A DNA stretch of 64,000 nucleotides from Paenibacillus sp. S150 (lineage in GTDB: Bacteria; Bacillota; Bacilli; Paenibacillales; Paenibacillaceae), in NCBI RefSeq assembly GCF_019352175.1, contig NZ_JACBYI010000006.1, positions 124,001-188,000 of the forward strand. The letters run 5' to 3'. Positions 60,054 through 64,000 of the stretch are shown here, in pieces. The notes beneath the pieces are model-generated. The model saw only the letters and a program-made list of their open reading frames with translations. It made no database searches and was not told where the DNA came from. A program made the position numbers and the translations under genes. Numbering within the stretch: position 1 is the stretch's first letter; every line of letters starts with the position of its first letter.

Positions 60054-61079
60054 CTACTTATAAAGCGCAAGCAGGCCTTGTGTCAGCTCGAACAGCTGCA
60101 GCAGATTGCGCGGGTCTTTGCCGGTCAGGGCCTGAATCCGTTTCAAGCGGTATTGCAGTGTATTGCGGTGTATATTGAGCGCTTCGGCTGTGTGGGAGAC
60201 GCTGCAGTTATGGTTAATGAAGCTTCTAAGCGTCTCCGTCATATCGGCAGCGTCCTCCAGCTTGGCGGCGGTGTTCACCGGTGACAGCGTGGCGTGGCTC
60301 AGCTTCACCAGAAATTCGGCATCTGCAAAAGCGATAACCTGTGAAGCCGGCCTCAGCGCCAGCAGAACATTCATCGCCGATTTGGCCTGCCGGTAGCTTT
60401 CCGCAATGTTCGCTTCCTGCTTGCCGGCTGCGATCAGCACCCGGGGCTGGTCCTGAAGAAGCTGGCGGATCAGCGGTCCGGGGTCGGCTGAATTCTGCAA
60501 GACCAGCAGCTGAGTGTCCTCATCAATGGCAAAGCTTGGGTAGTGCAGCAGCAGCTTGCCCGGCTTCTTCCCGGCACTGTAATGCTTGATGTACAGTACG
60601 ACGGTTTTCAGGAGCAGGTCGATTTGATACGCCGCCGCTTCTTTCCTCAGCTTTTGGGAGTATGTCCCCTGATGGTTCAGCAGCAGCTCCAGGAAGGCTT
60701 TTTTGCGATTCGCTTCATGGGCCAGTGTCTCCAGGCTAATGCGCTGCTCGATAAGCAGGGAGACGGTGGTTCTGACAATATTGCAAAAGGGGCGGACCTC
60801 GTCCGGATTCCCGGAAATCCCGATGACGCCGACGCGCGTATGGCCGATGACTATCGGCTCGTTGGTGCCTTTTTTCTCAAAGCGGCTGTCCTCCCAGACC
60901 TCAACCATTTTGCCGGTGGACAGCGCCTTGACTGCTCCCTGATGGACCGTGCCGACCCGTTCCCTCCGGCCGCTGCCGATAATAATGCCGTCTGCATTCA
61001 TGATGTTAATATTATAGGGGATGTCTGTCATCATTTTATCCACGATCTCCTGGGCCTGACTCTCGGATAGCTGGAACAA
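60054..61079 (-). CDS. CdaR/sugar diacid regulator (PucR-type HTH)
   Basis: A 341-residue regulator. The N-terminal diacid recognition domain (about 1-135) has DIPYNINIMNADGIIIGSGR and IGHTRVGVIGISGNPDEVRP; the C-terminal HTH (about 285-340) has NHNCSVSHTAEALNIHRNTL and YRLKRIQALTG. TTG 61079 is chosen because AAGGAGG lies 8 bases upstream; the longer frame lacks a site. Related regulators respond to glycerate or glycolate-type acids, so it probably activates the GntP/kinase operon it faces. Confidence 0.9.
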   Translation of the reverse strand: MFQLSESQAQEIVDKMMTDIPYNINIMNADGIIIGSGRRERVGTVHQGAVKALSTGKMVEVWEDSRFEKKGTNEPIVIGHTRVGVIGISGNPDEVRPFCNIVRTTVSLLIEQRISLETLAHEANRKKAFLELLLNHQGTYSQKLRKEAAAYQIDLLLKTVVLYIKHYSAGKKPGKLLLHYPSFAIDEDTQLLVLQNSADPGPLIRQLLQDQPRVLIAAGKQEANIAESYRQAKSAMNVLLALRPASQVIAFADAEFLVKLSHATLSPVNTAAKLEDAADMTETLRSFINHNCSVSHTAEALNIHRNTLQYRLKRIQALTGKDPRNLLQLFELTQGLLALYK

Positions 61080-61299
61080 ATCAAGATCCTCCTTCGTTAA
61101 ATGGGTAAATAAGGTTAAGCATGTCCGTCGTAACGGACCATACAGCCCCGTTCTGCGGTTTGTGCAACTGAACAAAAGTATAGCGGATTCTCCCGCCGTT
61201 GTCAGCGGGACTTGTCATTCAAGGCCTTCCCTTCGCTCTGCAACCTTATCCAGCTGCGCAGCGTCAGAATTAGAAAGGGGAAGCATGAGGAGGGATGTC

Positions 61300-62028
61300 A
61301 TGATTACTGTCAACATATTCGGGCGCTCTGCCCTGGCCGCTGTACTGCTTGTCCTGGCCGCCTGCAATGCAGCGCCTGAAGCAGCTCCGGAGGCTACACT
61401 GGCACCGGAGCAGACCCAGGAGCAGACACAAGCGCCGCAATCGCCAAGCCCGTCGCCGGTTCCTTCGGAACCTGCGGAAGCCGAACCGTCCCAGGCTCCG
61501 GAAGCACCGGAGGAAGGCATGCCGCCAACAGCTATGGAGGCAGCCGCTACGGTAGTCAGAGCATTGCAGCAGGGGAATATGGAGACGCTTGCGTCGTGGG
61601 CGCATAGGGACAAAGGCATCCGTTTTTCACCCTATGCCTATGTTAATACGGAAGCTGACCTTGTATTCGGCAGGGATGAGCTGAAGGGCCTGATGCAGGA
61701 CTCCGGGGATTATGTATGGGGCGAATTTGCGGGGTCGGGGGAGAGCATCAAGCTGAGCTTTGCGGAATACTTCAAGCGGTTTGTATACGATGCCGACTTT
61801 TTGAATGATGCCGAAACGGCCTTGAATAAAGGGCTGGGGCATGGAACAACGCTCAATAATATCAACGAGGTATATCCCAAGGACAGCTACGACTTCGTTG
61901 AATATTACATCGACGGCGTAGATCCTGCCTATGAAGGCATGGACTGGCGCAGCCTGCGGCTGGTCTTTGAGAAAATCGGCGATGATCGCGCGCTGGTAGG
62001 CATTGTCCATGATGAGTGGACGCCGTAA
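61300..62028 (+). CDS. Lipoprotein of unknown function
   Basis: A 242-residue lipoprotein with lipobox LVLAACNA. A 55-residue Pro/Glu/Ala/Ser-rich linker (residues about 22-75) spans the cell wall zone; the folded part (ATVVRALQQGNMETLASWAH) is of a type seen in Bacillota lipoproteins, and ends GIVHDEWTP. ATG 61300 follows AGGAGGG at 5 bases; ATG 61285 is an alternative. Function unknown. Confidence 0.78.
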   Translation: MITVNIFGRSALAAVLLVLAACNAAPEAAPEATLAPEQTQEQTQAPQSPSPSPVPSEPAEAEPSQAPEAPEEGMPPTAMEAAATVVRALQQGNMETLASWAHRDKGIRFSPYAYVNTEADLVFGRDELKGLMQDSGDYVWGEFAGSGESIKLSFAEYFKRFVYDADFLNDAETALNKGLGHGTTLNNINEVYPKDSYDFVEYYIDGVDPAYEGMDWRSLRLVFEKIGDDRALVGIVHDEWTP

Positions 62029-62084
62029 CGGGAGAACGCCGCAGATAACAGAGCTGCAGGTAAACGAGACGCTGCCGGCTCTTT

Positions 62085-62203
62085 CGGTTGCGTTAAAAGG
62101 CAGACGGGCGAAGCCTTACCGGTTGCGTAAAAGGCAGACAAACGAAGCCAGCACCTGCGGTTGCGTATAAGTCAGACAAGCGAAGCCGCTCCTGCGGTTG
62201 CGT
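62085..62203. repeat. Degenerate ~36-bp tandem repeat
   Basis: CGGTTGCGT recurs at 62085, 62120, 62158 and 62195; between them lie AAAGGCAGACaagCGAAGCC-like segments. The spacing of 35-38 bp shows small indels. Immediately downstream of the lipoprotein gene; no terminator-like hairpin is seen. Confidence 0.75.
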
Positions 62204-62354
62204 AGCTCTTCCAACATTTTCATCGGAATTTGTGACCCAGCGGGTCATGAATATTTCAAATTAAATCGTTTTATTAATCTCATTGGATAGTGTAAACTTC
62301 TAAGGCAGTAATTTCCGCTTCCCCAAAAATATCCTTGCCAAGCCCTGGGGAGGT

Positions 62355-62431
62355 AAGTGGAAAAAGTAACACTAATTCAGCCGCTTTCGCCATTTCCAAA
62401 GAATGAAGTGGAAAAAGTAGCACTAAAAATT
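62355..62431. repeat. Dispersed repeat copy D (GTGGAAAAAGT family)
   Basis: AAGTGGAAAAAGTAACACTAA (first bases at 62355) and AAGTGGAAAAAGTAGCACTAA near 62406. The usual closing reverse form is represented only by CATTCCACTTGG near 62490. The 270 bp that follow (62432-62698) show no gene. Confidence 0.72.
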
Positions 62432-62698
62432 TTGCAGCACACGGATTAGGGCTTATTTTGATGAATTCCGATAAATTAAGCGTATTCATTCCACTTGGAT
62501 CTTTAGACTGAATGATAACTGCAAAATTAGATGTAGAAAATAGAAAATCAACTTAGCATCCTCCACCGGCATCAAATGTTACTCCAGCCTGAATGAGATT
62601 AGCCCGCAGGGGCTGCCGAAATAACAACGCATTCTAAAAGCTTCCTTTTGCCGTTATTTTATTCATAAATACAGCAGCCGGTGCCGCTCCATCAAGCG

Positions 62699-62741
62699 CA
62701 AAGGGGCTGTGCTCCTATAGCGGAAGCACAACCCCTTGCGT
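62699..62741 (-). terminator. Terminator-like hairpin after the SLH gene
   Basis: GCAAAGGGGCTGTGCT and AGCACAACCCCTTGC pair with one bulge and one mismatch across a 10-base loop. It lies 44 bases beyond the stop of the minus-strand SLH gene. Confidence 0.65.
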
Positions 62742-62784
62742 TCAGGCCGGTTGAATTTCATTCCCGATTCTTCCGAATCAAGGC

Positions 62785-63762
62785 TTACATGGCGCTGGAG
62801 CCGGAAGATGAAGGATTGGCGGTCAGGGACTGGGCGGTAGCGGTGTAGCCTTCCGGCAGATACGTAACTGCAGTGCCTTTGGAAATGACCATCGGGTACA
62901 TTTTGCCGGGGGCGGGCTGGGTCACGCTGAAATAGATTACCGCTGTTTTGTCCGGGCCGAATTCAATGCGGTCAATCTTCAGTCCGTAGCCCGGATTCGG
63001 CAGATCGTTGACGGTCAGTGTGGCTTTGTTTACGCCATCGCCGGCTTTTTCCAGAGTTACGGAGCCTGCGTACAGATTGGAAGGGGCCGTGTTGCTGTCA
63101 TCCGGAGTAATTACCGTTCTGGCAAACTCGGCCGCATCATAGATTAAGGCAGCCGCTTCCGAGCGGGTAACCGCCTCATTGGGACGGAAGGTATTGTTCT
63201 TCTCCAGCGTCACCAGACGGGTGTTCACCAGAATCTGCAGGCTGTTCATCTCTGCATTAGACAGCTTGGCGCCATCCGTGATGTCGGCGTACATCAGCGT
63301 CACCGGGAAATTCCCCTTGCTCTGCAAAGCCTGGGTCAGCAAATGCGCGAATTGGATGCGGCTCATCGGAGCATTCGGATCAGCCGACTTGTCCAGGGAC
63401 AGACCATTTTGCTGTGCAATCAGGAAAGAGGATGCATACCAGGCCTTATCGTTTACTTTGTCAAAATAACTGCTGGCCGCAGGTGAACTGCTCCCGCTGG
63501 ACGGCTTCGGGGACAGCTGCAGGCCGCTGACGATAAATTGAATGCCTTGGGCAAAGGTAACCTTCGACTTTGGCGCAAATCTGTCCGCACTCACTCCGTT
63601 AACGACTCCTTCTTTATGCAATGCATTGATTTTGGACTCGGCAGGGTCTCCCTTTAAATCGGAGAAAGCAAAAGCCGATGCTCCAAAAGACACGCTTGCC
63701 GCCAGAATGCCGCACGCAATAGTCATTTTTTTCGCGCGCATCCGGAAAGATTGTTTGTTCAT
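62785..63762 (-). CDS. S-layer homology (SLH) domain protein
   Basis: A 325-residue exported protein. Signal peptide about 1-31 (ending ASAFA). Three SLH-like repeats follow: FSDLKGDPAESKINALHKEG, then YFDKVNDKAWYASSFLIAQQ, and YADITDGAKLSNAEMNSLQI with VTRSEAAALIYDAAEF. A Ser/Pro-rich linker separates the first two. The last 100 residues are a beta-rich domain of unknown role. SLH domains bind pyruvylated secondary cell wall polymer. AGGTGAGG precedes ATG 63762. Confidence 0.88.
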   Translation of the reverse strand: MNKQSFRMRAKKMTIACGILAASVSFGASAFAFSDLKGDPAESKINALHKEGVVNGVSADRFAPKSKVTFAQGIQFIVSGLQLSPKPSSGSSSPAASSYFDKVNDKAWYASSFLIAQQNGLSLDKSADPNAPMSRIQFAHLLTQALQSKGNFPVTLMYADITDGAKLSNAEMNSLQILVNTRLVTLEKNNTFRPNEAVTRSEAAALIYDAAEFARTVITPDDSNTAPSNLYAGSVTLEKAGDGVNKATLTVNDLPNPGYGLKIDRIEFGPDKTAVIYFSVTQPAPGKMYPMVISKGTAVTYLPEGYTATAQSLTANPSSSGSSAM

Positions 63763-63845
63763 TGTACCTCACCTCTTATCCTCTTAGATGGCCAAATGCA
63801 CCGAAAGGTTGCAGCCGCGCGCAAAATAAATGGTGGGTGTAGAAT

Positions 63846-64000
63846 TTATCCGCGCAGCAGCGACTCCGCACCGTCCACAATAACCTCGGTACCGGTAACA
63901 TGGAACGATTCATCTGAAGCCAGGAACAGCACCAGATTAGCGACCTGCTCCGGCTTGCCGGGCGCATTCTCCAGCGGGTGCTTGCCGTCCGGGAATTCCA
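63846..64000 (-). CDS. Short-chain dehydrogenase/reductase, C-terminal end
   Basis: Only the last 51 residues are in the window. PEQVANLVLFLASDESFHVT and GTEVIVDGA are the characteristic C-terminal block of classical SDR enzymes; the stop is at 63846-63848. The substrate cannot be told. Confidence 0.82.
   Translation of the reverse strand, partial: EFPDGKHPLENAPGKPEQVANLVLFLASDESFHVTGTEVIVDGAESLLRG

Noticed and set aside
62280..62489. Small minus-strand protein of 69 codons
   Set aside because: It lies across dispersed repeat copy D; the repeated LVLLFPL peptide is the translated repeat motif.

Overview
The window looks like a Paenibacillus chromosome (phylum Bacillota; spore former, moderately high GC). 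Supporting signs are YesM/YesN-type two-component systems next to solute-binding protein operons without an ATPase gene, S-layer-homology and copper-amine-oxidase-N type surface proteins, a Spo0E-family phosphatase, the ydcC-alr-ndoAI-ndoA block known from Bacillus, strong AGGAGG ribosome sites, many GTG/TTG starts, and abundant short intergenic repeats. The genus is inferred; no rRNA is present.

Layout. 1-5.4 kb: end of a histidine phosphatase, a 51-bp hairpin repeat array, a diguanylate cyclase, a GDPD plus sugar-type MFS pair (minus strand), a small membrane protein and a YhcH/EbgC protein. 5.6-9.6 kb: AraC regulator, Gfo/Idh/MocA oxidoreductase, ThuA-like protein and sugar isomerase/epimerase, a sugar catabolic unit. 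9.6-10.4 kb: terminator, dispersed repeat and a 0.4-kb G-poor low-complexity tract. 11.2-21.5 kb: sensor kinase, response regulator, binding protein, two permeases, NanE-like epimerase, ROK kinase, CutC and alpha-L-fucosidase, apparently for a fucosylated amino-sugar glycan. 21.8-24.8 kb: a Btr-like AraC/binding-domain regulator and its paralogous siderophore-binding lipoprotein, each with a Fur-box-like site. 25-28.4 kb: secreted protein of 13 Ig-like (Big2) repeats. 28.7-35.9 kb: SPFH protein with a NAD-kinase-like partner, second 51-bp array, Gln-rich protein, L,D-transpeptidase, small secreted proteins.

36-41.7 kb is rich in broken genes (two MFS fragments, B12-type radical SAM, LysR, O-methyltransferase and TetR remnants) around intact histidine phosphatase, TatD, stalk-domain and Spo0E genes. 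41.9-48.6 kb holds the most interesting locus: an apparent RiPP cluster with two related small hydrophobic precursors, a PqqD-like recognition domain fused to a GNAT-like domain, a radical SAM enzyme, an ABC exporter, a DUF1648 protein and a second ABC transporter. One precursor has a frameshift and the RRE-GNAT gene has an in-frame stop, so the pathway may be decaying, or the sequence contains errors.

48.9-56.7 kb: ydcC-like lipoprotein, alanine racemase, EndoAI/EndoA (MazEF-type), a TetR/MFS efflux pair with matching operators, and Tex. 56.8-64 kb: third 51-bp array fused to a GNAT remnant, a GntP permease/glycerate kinase/CdaR glycerate module, a lipoprotein, further repeats, an SLH protein and the end of an SDR gene. 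No tRNA, rRNA, CRISPR array or complete insertion sequence was seen.
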